This document shows, one piece after another, positions 33,310 to 42,932 of a DNA stretch of 64,000 nucleotides. Made by a program: the position numbers and the translations under genes. Source of the stretch: Jejuia sp. UBA6058 (GTDB lineage Bacteria; Bacteroidota; Bacteroidia; Flavobacteriales; Flavobacteriaceae); assembly GCA_002428965.1 (NCBI GenBank), contig DIYI01000012.1:62001-126000 (forward strand), given 5' to 3'. The notes under the pieces were generated by a model. That model did no database searches, was not told the origin of the DNA, and saw only the letters and a list, made by a program, of their open reading frames with translations. Numbering within the stretch: position 1 is the first letter of the stretch; every line of letters starts with the position of its first letter.

Positions 33310-33933
33310 ATGCTTATTGTGTATTTAGTTATAGGTTTTTTTGCTGCAGTACTAAGTGCCTTACCTTTAGGAGCTTCAAACATCGCAGTAATAAATACCA
33401 CCCTAAGAGAAAATGCGAAACAAGCGTTTAAAATTGCAATTACTGCAGGTGTGGCAGAAGTACTTTTATCTTATTACGCTCTAGATTGCAACCTAGTAAT
33501 TACAAATTTCTTTAATACGAATGTATGGGTTCAAACCACTATCATTATTTTATTAATCTTAATTGGAAGCATTTTATTCTTCAAAAAACAATCTGAAAAA
33601 CAACCTAAGGCTTTCAAACTAACAAGATCCAAATACGCAACAGGATTCGTTTTAGGCATTTTGAATCCACCTGTTTTAATTTTTTGGGTGATTGCTTTTG
33701 GAGTTCTAAATGGTAGTGACTTTATGCTATCAGTAACATCCCATTTTACGATTTTGTTTTTATTTTTTTCAGGAGTTTATCTAGGAAAGCTTTTAACACT
33801 ATATGGCTACAGTAAAATAAGTACCGTTATTAAACAAAAGATTCAAAATATTAATTTGATCATTAATAAAGTTACTGGAGTGCTACTTGTTTCAATTGGC
33901 GTAATTCAAAGCATCCAACTTTACTTTGCTTAA
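33310..33933 (+). CDS. LysE/RhtB-family exporter
   Basis: 207 residues from ATG 33310; a TTG at 33292 adds six residues before the first helix and is less likely. There are six membrane helices. The first carries the family-type LSALPLGASNIAVINTTLRE, followed by AFKIAITAGVAEVLLSYYAL and YATGFVLGILNPPVLIFWVI with the Asn-Pro-Pro pair. LysE-type proteins export amino acids or similar small solutes; the substrate is not known here. Convergent with the small membrane protein gene that begins 3 bases after its stop. Confidence 0.85.
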   Translation: MLIVYLVIGFFAAVLSALPLGASNIAVINTTLRENAKQAFKIAITAGVAEVLLSYYALDCNLVITNFFNTNVWVQTTIIILLILIGSILFFKKQSEKQPKAFKLTRSKYATGFVLGILNPPVLIFWVIAFGVLNGSDFMLSVTSHFTILFLFFSGVYLGKLLTLYGYSKISTVIKQKIQNINLIINKVTGVLLVSIGVIQSIQLYFA

Positions 33934-33936
33934 TTT

Positions 33937-34161
33937 TTATTTGCGATAGTTTATGGGTTTATCTTCATAAAAGTTCTCAAAAGTTTTGTCAGTTGTGTAC
34001 TTATCTCTTAAAACTTTAAAGACCATAACAACCACCATAAGTTGCCCAAGACACATGGTGTAAAACACCCATGTAAAAACCATATTCATGGATACCATTA
34101 TGGTTAAAAGCACCAAAAGAAATGTGGTAAGTGCTACATAAAACATCACTGGAATTTTCAT
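33937..34161 (-). CDS. Small two-helix membrane protein
   Basis: 74 residues. Two hydrophobic helices (about 5-24 and 28-48) are followed by a charged C-terminus (RDKYTTDKTFENFYEDKP). I know no function. The length, strand and clean helix pattern argue that it is real. Confidence 0.65.
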   Translation of the reverse strand: MKIPVMFYVALTTFLLVLLTIMVSMNMVFTWVFYTMCLGQLMVVVMVFKVLRDKYTTDKTFENFYEDKPINYRK

Positions 34162-34495
34162 TGTTTTTATTTACAAGGTACTTAAAATCAGATTGTTTTT
34201 GTGTTAAAACAACTTAAAGCAAGAATAAATTCTGTTTACTTAATCAACATATATTACAATCTTGAAATCCAAAATTTCAAAAGTCAGAGAAAATATATTC
34301 TTTAAACTAAAAAGTATCAGATTTTAGGCTGAAACTCTTGTATTTTAGGTATTCTTCCAATGTATGTGAAATTTACACTTCATCCATGTTTTTAAACCAT
34401 TCGTCGTGTTTTTTATTGCTTTTGGTGGAAAAACAAAGGAAATTCAACGGTATTATTCTGAACTTGCACCATATAATATATTAAAAACCCCTAAG
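34162..34495. other. Intergenic region before the third LruC gene
   Basis: About 330 AT-rich bases between divergent genes. The 30 codons in frame before ATG 34496 do not look like signal-peptide or domain sequence. I see no clear TAnnTTTG element or strong inverted repeat. Confidence 0.35.
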
Positions 34496-36547
34496 ATGAA
34501 CGCGACAAAAATATTCGCCCTAGTATTTTGTCTGTCAATTTTTCTCTCATGTGAATTGGGTCAAATTGATGAATATGCAAATAATGTAGATAATAGCGAA
34601 TTGCCAATGAGTGAAGTCCAATTTAACTCTTCATTTAAATGGAGCAACACTCAAGAAACTGAAGTATTAATAAGCACAAAAGACAATGCTAACAACCCTA
34701 TAAGTAATGTTAGAGTAAGTATTTGGTCTGATTTTCAAGAAGAAGGTGGCGTTGAAATTGTTAATGGAGCTACAAATGAACAAGGACAATTTGTAACTAC
34801 CCATAGATTTGAAGCAGATGTTGAAAGCGTAGTTATAAAAACAAATTATGTTGGTTTTGTTTCAGAATTCAAAACATCTATTACAAACGGCCATATAAAC
34901 CACACATTTGGTGGCGTAAAACAAAGCCATACTGGAAAAAGTAAAAATTCAAAATCATATTATAATAAAATAGAAAACACCCTTAAAAGTACATTTAGCT
35001 CCAGTATCAACATTAACTATTTGGGTGGTTTTGACAATAACGGTGTTCCCGATTATTTAGAACCTGACCGAGATTACATTAGTGCTGATTTTTTAAACGG
35101 TGTAAACGCTGCTTTACCAGAACAAAACCCTGTGCCAACCTATCATCCAGAGTATTTAGAAACAGGGAATGTACATAATTTAGTTATTACCGACGAAGCC
35201 GAAGTATGGGTGACTTTTGTGGCCGAAGGAGCAGGATATAGAAATGTATTGGCCTATTACACTTATGACAGAGATTTTCCACCTGAAACTCCATCTGATA
35301 TCACAGATTGTTATGTGATTTTTCCAAATACTTCTTTCGCAGGTTCTGGAGGAGGACTATATTCAGGAGACAAAGTATCCTTAGGTACTTTTCAAGCTAA
35401 TACAGTTATTGGATGGATATTAATGAGAAATGGATGGAACACTTCTAGCCGAATACCAACGGAGGGTGCTGGCCTACTGTATTCTAATTTGGAATTGAAT
35501 CCTGAACCAAATATAGAGCATCGTCAGCATTGTGTGCTGCTATATGAAGAAGACGAGGATGTTTTTTTAATTGCATTTGAAGACTTAATTCGTCCTGGTG
35601 GAGACAATGACTTTAATGATGCTATTTTTTATGCTTCGGCAAATCCAATTGAAAACATTCAAATAGAAAATATAGTAATAGCAAATCCTGATCCAATAGA
35701 TACAGATAGCGACGGTGTAAGCGATAGCTTTGATGACTATCCCAGTGACCCAAATTTAGCATTCAATAACTATTATCCCGGTAAAAACTTATTTGGTTCG
35801 TTGGCGTTTGAAGATATATGGCCAGCACGAGGAGATTATGATTTTAACGATTTAGTTGTTGATTATAATTTTAACAGAATTACCAATGCGCAAAATGAAG
35901 TTGTCTCTTTAGAGAGTAAATTTGTAGTGAGAGCTAATGGCGCCAGCTTTGACAATGGTTTTGGGTTTACCATCGAAGGTATTCCTCCATCAGCAATTCA
36001 ATCGGTAACGGGAACGCAACTTACTGAGAACTTTGTTCAAACTAATGCTAACGGTACAGAAGCAGGACAAAGTAGTGCTACTATAATTGCATTTGACAAT
36101 GCTTGGATGCATGGATATGGAAATACCAGACCAGAGCAAAACTTTATTCAACCAGATACTATTACTGTAAATGTAAATTTAGTGGCTCCCATATCTGAAA
36201 ATACTTTTGGGAATGCTCCTTTTAATCCATTTATGATTATTAATAAAGAACGAGGTAAAGAGGTACATTTAGGTGATTATCCACCAACTGATTTGGCAGA
36301 CCCTTCTTATTTTGGCAAGAGTAGTGATGACACTCAAATTTCAAATGGAAAGTATTATAAATCCAAAAACAATTTACCTTGGGGACTTAATTTTCCAAGT
36401 AAATTTAATTACCCTATTGAACAACAAAGTATAGAAAATAGTCATTTAAATTTTGTACAATGGGCGTTAAGCGGTGGTGTAGGATTTAGAAATTGGTACA
36501 AAGATGAAATTGGCTACAGAAACACTTCTAACGTTTATAACGAATAA
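34496..36547 (+). CDS. LruC-domain lipoprotein (copy 3, diverged)
   Basis: 683 residues from ATG 34496, which begins a lipoprotein signal (MNATKIFALVFCLS, lipobox IFLSC, Cys19). After a beta-rich segment with a carboxypeptidase-regulatory-like motif (about 60-130), the middle carries a DUF4114-like region (VTFVAEGAGYRNVLAYYTYD, then LLYEEDEDVFLIAFEDLIRP) instead of the propeller-like part of copies 1 and 2. A calcium loop (DTDSDGVSDSFDDYP) leads into the C-terminal LruC/DUF4842 domain (SLAFEDIWPARGDYDFNDLV, then GKEVHLGDYPPTDLA). It shares only the end domain with the other two. It has its own strong terminator. Confidence 0.9.
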   Translation: MNATKIFALVFCLSIFLSCELGQIDEYANNVDNSELPMSEVQFNSSFKWSNTQETEVLISTKDNANNPISNVRVSIWSDFQEEGGVEIVNGATNEQGQFVTTHRFEADVESVVIKTNYVGFVSEFKTSITNGHINHTFGGVKQSHTGKSKNSKSYYNKIENTLKSTFSSSININYLGGFDNNGVPDYLEPDRDYISADFLNGVNAALPEQNPVPTYHPEYLETGNVHNLVITDEAEVWVTFVAEGAGYRNVLAYYTYDRDFPPETPSDITDCYVIFPNTSFAGSGGGLYSGDKVSLGTFQANTVIGWILMRNGWNTSSRIPTEGAGLLYSNLELNPEPNIEHRQHCVLLYEEDEDVFLIAFEDLIRPGGDNDFNDAIFYASANPIENIQIENIVIANPDPIDTDSDGVSDSFDDYPSDPNLAFNNYYPGKNLFGSLAFEDIWPARGDYDFNDLVVDYNFNRITNAQNEVVSLESKFVVRANGASFDNGFGFTIEGIPPSAIQSVTGTQLTENFVQTNANGTEAGQSSATIIAFDNAWMHGYGNTRPEQNFIQPDTITVNVNLVAPISENTFGNAPFNPFMIINKERGKEVHLGDYPPTDLADPSYFGKSSDDTQISNGKYYKSKNNLPWGLNFPSKFNYPIEQQSIENSHLNFVQWALSGGVGFRNWYKDEIGYRNTSNVYNE

Positions 36548-36570
36548 TTAAGTAATTTTTTTCAACAATA

Positions 36571-36607
36571 AAAGCTACTCTAGAACATTTAAGTCTAGAG
36601 TAGCTTT
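36571..36607. terminator. Bidirectional terminator between LruC copy 3 and the DUF2797 gene
   Basis: AAAGCTACTCTAGA (36571-36584) and TCTAGAGTAGCTTT (36594-36607) form a perfect 14-bp stem with a 9-base loop and A/T-rich flanks on both sides, well placed for convergent genes. Confidence 0.9.
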
Positions 36608-36631
36608 TCTTTTAAATTGTAATTTAAAACG

Positions 36632-37429
36632 TTAGACAATAATTGAAATTTCAACCACCAAACCTTCATTAGCCCTAACGTTAAAGACTGTTTGATCTTC
36701 AAATATTAAGTATTGCCCCTTGACCCCAACCAATTTACCAGAATAAGATTGTTGTTTAAAAATATTTAGCGATTTTGGCTTTTCTGGATATTGATCCACA
36801 GGAAATTCTAGATTCGTTTCAGAGTTACTTTCAATAAAATAATCAGCAACTTCATCTGGAATAAAAGATTTTAAACGCTCGCGCCACTCCACCAAATTTT
36901 CATCTTTGATATCATTTTTTAGCATGGTACGCCAGTTTGTCTTATCGCTTACATGATTCTTCAAAGCTACTTCCGTAATTCCAGCCAAATAACGATTAGG
37001 TACCTCAACAATCTCGATAGCCTCGTGAGCACCCTGGTCAATCCATCGTGTTGGCACTTGGGTTTTTCTTGTTACCCCAACTTTCACATTACTAGAATTA
37101 GCTAGATACACAATATGCGGTTGCAATTGTGCTTGTTTTTCATATTCCAAATCACGATCCTCAATACCCAAGTGTGCTTTACTCAATTCCGGACGCATAA
37201 TCCATTCGCCAGCCTTAGCCGTTTCATAAAAACATTGTTTGTCAAAACCTTGGCGATAAATGGGTTTGTCCAAACCACAATTTAAACACTGAAACTTAAC
37301 AAATTGCATTTTAATGTGCTTATTAAGCAACTGATTTAGATTAATAAAATCATCATCGAACACTAAATAATATTGAATTGGACTAGAAAATTCGGTCTCC
37401 ATTTTCCTTAAAACACCTTGATAGGTCAT
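36632..37429 (-). CDS. DUF2797 protein
   Basis: 265 residues matching DUF2797. The N-terminal third has a Cys cluster (FQCLNCGLDKPIYRQG, then FDKQCFYETAKAGEWIM), which could bind zinc. The middle reads HIVYLANSSNVKVGVTRKTQ, then RWIDQGAHEAIEIV, with a downstream Glu in AGITEVALKNHV, a spacing like the GIY-YIG nuclease core (Tyr, Gly-x-Thr, Arg, Glu). The family has no settled activity. It is convergent with LruC copy 3 and divergent from the GH3 gene. Confidence 0.85.
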   Translation of the reverse strand: MTYQGVLRKMETEFSSPIQYYLVFDDDFINLNQLLNKHIKMQFVKFQCLNCGLDKPIYRQGFDKQCFYETAKAGEWIMRPELSKAHLGIEDRDLEYEKQAQLQPHIVYLANSSNVKVGVTRKTQVPTRWIDQGAHEAIEIVEVPNRYLAGITEVALKNHVSDKTNWRTMLKNDIKDENLVEWRERLKSFIPDEVADYFIESNSETNLEFPVDQYPEKPKSLNIFKQQSYSGKLVGVKGQYLIFEDQTVFNVRANEGLVVEISIIV

Positions 37430-37472
37430 ATAAAAAAAAGTATTATTTTAGAAACCTAAAGATAGTACAAAA

Positions 37473-38987
37473 ATGCCAATTCCCTTTGTGAATTCTATTG
37501 CAGCTTGGTTATTGAAGAAGCGTTTTCATCAAATAGAATTATTCTTAAAATATCCCAACGAAGTACAAAACGAATTACTCTTAGAGCTGTTGAATGTGGC
37601 TAAAGACACTGAAATGGGTAGAGCGTATGATTTCAAATCTATCAAAAATTATAAAACCTTTACCGAGCGTATACCAATCAAAAACTATGATGGTTGGCAA
37701 GACGCAATAGAGCGGTCTAGAAAGGGAGAAAGTAACATTTTTTGGCCTACACCTATAAAATGGTTTGCCAAATCTAGTGGGACCACTCGTGCTAAAAGTA
37801 AGTTTATTCCTGTAAGTGAAGAATCTTTAGAAGATTGTCATTATGCAGCAAGTAAAGATTTGCTCTGCATGTACCTTAACAATAACGAAAACTCTCAATT
37901 GTTTAATGGTAAAAGCTTAAGATTAGGAGGCAGTAAAGAAATGTACAAGGAAAATGGCACCATTTTTGGCGATTTATCGGCCATTTTAATTGATAATATG
38001 CCTTTTTGGGCAGAGTTTAGTAGTACTCCTAGCAATAAAGTTTCACTGATGAGCGATTGGGAACATAAAATGCAAGCCATTGTTGATGAGACTATTAATG
38101 AAAACGTCACTAGTCTTGCAGGTGTTCCTTCATGGATGTTAGTACTTTTAAACAACGTTTTAGAAACTACTGGAAAAGATAACTTATTTGACATTTGGCC
38201 AAACTTAGAAGTATATTTTCATGGAGGCGTAAGTTTCGTACCCTACGTAGATCAGTACAAAAAGATATTACCTAAGAAGAACTTCAAATACTATGAGATT
38301 TATAATGCTTCTGAGGGATTCTTCGCTATTCAAGATCAAAATAATTCTGATGAATTACTATTAATGCTAGATTATGGAATTTTCTATGAGTTTATTCCCA
38401 TGGACGTATACGATACTCCTGAAGAATATGCCATTCCTTTAAGTGAGGTGAAGCTAAATAAAAACTACGCTGTAATTATTACTACAAATGCAGGTTTATG
38501 GCGCTACAAAGTTGGGGATACTTTGCGTTTCACTTCTCTAAATCCTTACCGAATTAAAATTTCTGGCAGAACCAAGCATCATATTAATGTATTTGGCGAA
38601 GAATTGATAATTGAAAATGCAGAAAGTGCACTTAAGAAAGTATGTAAACGTACGAATGCTGAAATTGTTGACTTTACAGGAGCTCCAATTTTTATGGAAG
38701 GAAAAGCAAAAGGCGCCCATGAATGGTTGATTGAATTTAAAACACCACCAAAAGATATTGATTACTTCAGCGAGTTATTCGACAATGCTTTAAAATCTCT
38801 AAACTCTGATTATGAAGCAAAACGTTACAATAACATTACACTAAATAAACCCAAAATCAATATTGCAAGGCCTTTATTATTTCATGATTGGTTAAAGGAG
38901 AACAATAAATTAGGAGGTCAACATAAAATTCAACGGCTTTCAAATACTAGAGATTATTTAGAAAAGCTATTGAAGTTAAACTATTAA
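37473..38987 (+). CDS. GH3 auxin-responsive-promoter-like adenylating enzyme
   Basis: 504 residues with the GH3 pattern: PTPIKWFAKSSGTTRAKSKF (about 90-109) with the P-loop-like SSGTT, ASEGFFAIQ, and GLWRYKVGDTLRFTSLNPYR (about 343-362), followed by GRTKHHINVFGEELI. GH3 enzymes adenylate carboxylic acids and join them to amino acids; the bacterial substrates are mostly unknown. The gene stands alone between the divergent DUF2797 gene and the OmpA-type gene. Confidence 0.88.
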   Translation: MPIPFVNSIAAWLLKKRFHQIELFLKYPNEVQNELLLELLNVAKDTEMGRAYDFKSIKNYKTFTERIPIKNYDGWQDAIERSRKGESNIFWPTPIKWFAKSSGTTRAKSKFIPVSEESLEDCHYAASKDLLCMYLNNNENSQLFNGKSLRLGGSKEMYKENGTIFGDLSAILIDNMPFWAEFSSTPSNKVSLMSDWEHKMQAIVDETINENVTSLAGVPSWMLVLLNNVLETTGKDNLFDIWPNLEVYFHGGVSFVPYVDQYKKILPKKNFKYYEIYNASEGFFAIQDQNNSDELLLMLDYGIFYEFIPMDVYDTPEEYAIPLSEVKLNKNYAVIITTNAGLWRYKVGDTLRFTSLNPYRIKISGRTKHHINVFGEELIIENAESALKKVCKRTNAEIVDFTGAPIFMEGKAKGAHEWLIEFKTPPKDIDYFSELFDNALKSLNSDYEAKRYNNITLNKPKINIARPLLFHDWLKENNKLGGQHKIQRLSNTRDYLEKLLKLNY

Positions 38988-39112
38988 AACCTGCCTGAAT
39001 CTCCTCTAAAATAAGCTGTTATCGATTTTTAATTACGATTTATCCAAGATTTTTCGCAGATAATTACAACCATAATACTTTTATCCAAATTAACCTCCAA
39101 AAGCCTCATAAA

Positions 39113-40714
39113 ATGAGAATTAATTTATTGACCCTGTTGTTTTTAGCTATTAATTTAACGTATAGTCAAAGTGATGCAAATTTCATTGCTGAGAATGATT
39201 TAGATATAAATACACCGCCAACTAGTGTATCTAAAATTGGCAACAATGGTTTTATGTTTGACATAATTCCTACTAGTATTAACTCTAAATATTCAGAATT
39301 TGGTTCCGGTTTTTTTAAGGATAAGTTAATTATGGTCTCATCTAAAAAAATTGGAGGTTTAGCAAAATTAGACCCGAATACCAACGAAGCCTACAAAGAC
39401 TTGTTTTGTTTAGATATTGAAGAAGATGGAAGCCTAAGTACACCATTATTATTTTCAAGAATTTTGAACACCAACAATAGTGAAGATCAATTAGCATTTA
39501 CACCTGACCAACAAACAGTATACTTTACAAGAAGCAGTAAGGAAAATTCACTTGAATATAAAATTTATAAAGCTGACCTTGAACAGGACTCTCATGGTAA
39601 TTTTATAAACCAGGAACTACTGTCTCTTAACAAGGAAAATACATCTATTGAAAACCCTTTTGTTAGCCCCAACGGAGATAAGCTTTATTTTTCTTCTAAT
39701 ATGAAAGACTCTTTTGGCGGATATGACCTTTATGTTTCAGACATTAAAGATGACGGATCATTAGGCTCCCCAAAAAATTTAGGCCCTAATGTTAATACAC
39801 CTGCAGATGAGAAATACCCATCCTTGTCCTTAGATGGAGTATACCTTTACTTTTCGTCAAACGGTCATGAAAACATGGGTGGACACGATATTTTTGTAAG
39901 TAGAATTCTTGAAAAGGGAGTTAAAGCCCCAAGAAATATGGGTAATACCATTAACACAGCACATGACGAAGTGGCGTTCTTTTTAGCTTCAAGAAATAAA
40001 GGATATTTATCTTCCAACAGACCTAACGGACAAGGAAGTTTCGATCTATATGTGGCAAAAAATAAAGAAGTAAAGCAAGAATTGGAAGGCTTTGTATTTC
40101 ATAATGAAAGCAAAATACATCTGCCAAATACTGTAGTTGTGCTGAAAGATGAAGATGGTAACGAAGTTGCAAAACAGCTTACAGATAATAATGGTAATTT
40201 TAGTTTTGGGGTGATGCCGTTTGAAGAATATACTATAAGTACTGAGAAAGACGGATATATCAATAAGACGTTTGATTTTACTGCTAATGAAGGCATAGAA
40301 ACAACCTACTCTAAAAATTTAGAACTAGCAACAACTGAACCTGTTATTGAAAAAGTGGATGATAATTTAGCTATTGTTATTGAAAACATCTATTTCGATT
40401 CTGCAAAATGGAGCCTTAAGGAAGAATCTACAATATCCATGGGTAAAATAGTAAAAGTTCTATCTAAAAACCCAGACATGAAATTGTCAATTAATGCGCA
40501 TACCGATAATGTTGGACGTGATGCCTACAATATGGGCTTATCCAATAAGCGTGCTGCGTCCGCAGTAAACTTTTTAGTAAAAAATGGTATAGATAGAAGT
40601 AGATTGAAGTTTAAAGGGTTTGGAGAAAGACAACCCAAAATTGACTGTAAATCTAAATGTACTGTTGAGGAACTACAAGCCAACAGACGCGTTGAGTTTA
40701 TCATACTGGACTAG
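39113..40714 (+). CDS. Outer-membrane protein with PD40 repeats and OmpA domain
   Basis: 533 residues. A signal peptide (about 1-18, ending YSQ) is followed by PD40/WD40-like beta repeats (about 120-310: FTPDQQTVYFTRSSK, VSPNGDKLYFSSNMKDSFGG, LSLDGVYLYFSSNGHENMGG), a carboxypeptidase-regulatory-like domain (about 330-395: GFVFHNESKIHLPNTVVVLK) and a C-terminal OmpA domain (about 425-533: ENIYFDSAKWSL, SINAHTDNVGRDAYNMGLSN). The OmpA domain holds it to peptidoglycan. This layout is widespread in Bacteroidota, often beside gliding or T9SS genes, but none lies here. Confidence 0.88.
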   Translation: MRINLLTLLFLAINLTYSQSDANFIAENDLDINTPPTSVSKIGNNGFMFDIIPTSINSKYSEFGSGFFKDKLIMVSSKKIGGLAKLDPNTNEAYKDLFCLDIEEDGSLSTPLLFSRILNTNNSEDQLAFTPDQQTVYFTRSSKENSLEYKIYKADLEQDSHGNFINQELLSLNKENTSIENPFVSPNGDKLYFSSNMKDSFGGYDLYVSDIKDDGSLGSPKNLGPNVNTPADEKYPSLSLDGVYLYFSSNGHENMGGHDIFVSRILEKGVKAPRNMGNTINTAHDEVAFFLASRNKGYLSSNRPNGQGSFDLYVAKNKEVKQELEGFVFHNESKIHLPNTVVVLKDEDGNEVAKQLTDNNGNFSFGVMPFEEYTISTEKDGYINKTFDFTANEGIETTYSKNLELATTEPVIEKVDDNLAIVIENIYFDSAKWSLKEESTISMGKIVKVLSKNPDMKLSINAHTDNVGRDAYNMGLSNKRAASAVNFLVKNGIDRSRLKFKGFGERQPKIDCKSKCTVEELQANRRVEFIILD

Positions 40715-40898
40715 AATCTATATTATCCGACAAATAGATAAAGTGAGAGTGATTTTTGGGTTTTAACGAGTTATTCGTCTAATCATCTAAAAATAGAGAA
40801 ATGCCCTTGTTACTTATTTACTGTAGCGCTATTTTTGAGCATTCAATGAAAAAACACTGAAAAACATTACGTATTAATTATTATCCATTTAAAATATA

Positions 40899-40923
40899 CC
40901 ACGCGTAAGGGCGTGGTTTTTTT
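40899..40923 (+). terminator. Rho-independent terminator after the OmpA gene
   Basis: CCACGC (40899-40904) and GCGTGG (40911-40916) with a 6-base loop and seven T residues. It lies 185 bases after the OmpA gene stop and 35 bases before the next ATG. Confidence 0.8.
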
Positions 40924-40957
40924 ATGCATAAAATCTATATATTTAAAGAAAAAACAT

Positions 40958-41476
40958 ATGTCTTATTTAAAACATATTGTAATAACTTTTGCTTTTCTAA
41001 TATTTGGTTGGAATACTAGTAATGCGCAAAATCAACAAAGTGAATTTTGGAATAATGTAAGATATGGAGGAGGCATTGGCCTAAACTTTGGCAATGGTTT
41101 TTTTACTGGAACTATAGCACCTAGCGCTATTTATGAATTTAACGATCAATTTGCTTTAGGAATGGGTTTAAATGCAACGTTTAACAATCAAAGAGATGTC
41201 TTTAAAACTACGGTTTTAGGAGGTAGCGCCATAGGCCTTTATAATATTATTCCAGAACTTCAATTATCTGCCGAGTTTGAGCAGTTAAATGTAAGTAGAC
41301 GTTATGATATTAGGGTTGATTTACCCAATGACAATTATTGGTCTCCAGCTCTGTTTTTAGGTGCAGGATTTAGAAATGGTAATGTAATTTTTGGAATGCG
41401 GTACAACGTACTACACGATGATGAAAAAAGTATTTATATAGACCCGTGGGTGCCTTTTGTGCGCTTCTTCTTTTAA
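40958..41476 (+). CDS. Small outer-membrane barrel protein
   Basis: 172 residues from ATG 40958. The in-frame extension upstream overlaps the terminator at 40899-40923, which rules it out. A signal peptide ends near NAQ (about 24). The rest is a compact eight-strand-like barrel (VRYGGGIGLNFGNGFFTGTI, YEFNDQFALGMGLNATF, ALFLGAGFRNGNVIFGMRYN) ending VPFVRFFF with the terminal aromatic residue of outer-membrane barrels. Similar proteins in databases may carry a wrong enzymatic name; nothing enzymatic is visible. Role unknown. Confidence 0.8.
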   Translation: MSYLKHIVITFAFLIFGWNTSNAQNQQSEFWNNVRYGGGIGLNFGNGFFTGTIAPSAIYEFNDQFALGMGLNATFNNQRDVFKTTVLGGSAIGLYNIIPELQLSAEFEQLNVSRRYDIRVDLPNDNYWSPALFLGAGFRNGNVIFGMRYNVLHDDEKSIYIDPWVPFVRFFF

Positions 41477-41823
41477 GAATATTTATGCCTAAACCAAACC
41501 TTTTGCCATTCGCGCTTTAAAATAAGAAAAGACACGTCTTCGGAAAGCCTTAAAGTATCATTACCATCTAAAGATTTAACCGCACTCTCCGAAACATCAA
41601 TAATATAGAGAAGATTCAAATAATCAGTAAATTTTTCCTGTATTAACTTATAAACCGTTTCATGTAGAATGAGTTTTAAGCTAGAAGGTAAAATACCTTC
41701 ATGAAAATCTAAATCAATGTTGGCTAACAAAAAATCTTTATTAAGTTGCAACACTAATTTTTGATAAAGGTTTGATGCACTTGCTTCCTCAAGTAAGCCT
41801 TCAAATGTTGTTGCTATTTGCAT
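41473..41823 (-). CDS. Conserved-looking protein coupled to the polyprenyl synthase gene
   Basis: 116 residues, mainly helical (FEGLLEEASASNLYQKLVLQ, LLANIDLDFHEGILPSSLKL), ending WQKVWFRHKYS. No family recognised. Its ATG overlaps the last base of the upstream synthase gene (TAATG-type junction), so it is translated with it. Its 3' end overlaps the convergent barrel gene by 4 bases. The tight coupling suggests a role beside isoprenoid synthesis, but that is position only. Confidence 0.7.
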   Translation of the reverse strand: MQIATTFEGLLEEASASNLYQKLVLQLNKDFLLANIDLDFHEGILPSSLKLILHETVYKLIQEKFTDYLNLLYIIDVSESAVKSLDGNDTLRLSEDVSFLILKREWQKVWFRHKYS

Positions 41824-42797
41824 TACGTGGTGCGGTTCATCAAATTATTGCCAAAGGCTTTAAGAAGTGCTTTTTTATCCTCTGAAATAGACAAAGAATC
41901 CAAGCCTTTAAAGGCCAAAAGCGTATAGTTTTCGATAGCTTCTTTTGTGGCATCCGCAGAACCAGAAGATTGAAAAATAGTCTTCGCTGTTTCTACCTTT
42001 GTCTTTCTATCCTCTGTGTATGAAGCAAACAATGCTTCAAGTTGAGATCTATCACTTTCAGTAGAAAACTCCAAAGCTTTCAAGTACAAATAGGTTTTTT
42101 TGTTTTCAATAATATCACCGCCAACTTGTTTTCCAAAAGTTTCTGGGTCTCCAAAAGCATCTAGATAATCGTCTTTTAACTGAAATGCAATACCTAAATT
42201 TTTGCCGAACTCATAGATATTATATTGGTCCTCCTCTGAAGCTCCAGCTATTATTGCTCCCATTTTCATTGCGGCACCTACTAATACTGCAGTTTTGTAT
42301 TCAATCATTTTTAAATACTCAGGAATGGTAACATCATTTCTAGTTTCAAAATCAACATCGTATTGTTGACCTTCACAAACTTCGAGAGCCGTTTTACTAA
42401 ATAATTTAGCTAAACTTTGAAATTTTAATGCTTCATAATTCTCAAACAATTGATACGCCATAATCAACATGGCATCACCAGAGAGAATACCCGTATTAAC
42501 ATCCCATTTTTCATGTACGGTTTGCTCTCCACGTCTTAAAGGCGCATCATCCATTATGTCATCGTGAACTAGAGAGAAATTATGAAAAACTTCAATACTC
42601 AAAGCTGCATCAAGCGCCAAATTATGGTCGCCATCAAAGACATCCGTAGTCATTAAAGTTAAAACAGGTCTAAGCCTTTTTCCTCCTAAACTTAAAATAT
42701 AAGAAATAGGTTGGTATAGATTCTTGGGTTCTTTTTCTGTGGAATAAGCTTGTAAATAAGCAATAAACTTCTGTTGGTAGTTTTCAATTGTAAGCAT
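41823..42797 (-). CDS. Polyprenyl diphosphate synthase
   Basis: 324 residues. First aspartate-rich motif DDIMDDAPLRRG (about 78-89), with GGKRLRPVLTLMTTDVF before it, and the second motif KDDYLDAFGDPETFGKQVGG (about 217-236). It adds isopentenyl units in trans to build geranyl-, farnesyl- or geranylgeranyl diphosphate or longer chains. Product length cannot be fixed from sequence alone. Related to dxs at 57 kb through the same pathway. Confidence 0.92.
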   Translation of the reverse strand: MLTIENYQQKFIAYLQAYSTEKEPKNLYQPISYILSLGGKRLRPVLTLMTTDVFDGDHNLALDAALSIEVFHNFSLVHDDIMDDAPLRRGEQTVHEKWDVNTGILSGDAMLIMAYQLFENYEALKFQSLAKLFSKTALEVCEGQQYDVDFETRNDVTIPEYLKMIEYKTAVLVGAAMKMGAIIAGASEEDQYNIYEFGKNLGIAFQLKDDYLDAFGDPETFGKQVGGDIIENKKTYLYLKALEFSTESDRSQLEALFASYTEDRKTKVETAKTIFQSSGSADATKEAIENYTLLAFKGLDSLSISEDKKALLKAFGNNLMNRTT

Positions 42798-42904
42798 TAC
42801 ACAAAAATAAAGTAATTACAAATAAAAAGTGTCCTCCTTATCTTCTTTTAAAACGTCTTAAAGTAAATTATAAGTTACCAATGTTAAATTATTATTAAAA
42901 CTAT

Positions 42905-42932
42905 GGAAACTTTTTTTGTTTCTAAAGTTTCC
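42905..42932. promoter_or_regulatory. Perfect 9+9 palindrome: candidate TetR operator
   Basis: GGAAACTTT (42905-42913) and AAAGTTTCC (42924-42932) are exact reverse complements separated by 10 bases, 22 bases before the regulator ATG. The site covers the -33 region of the promoter next to it. A TetR dimer bound here would block the pump operon. Confidence 0.65.
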
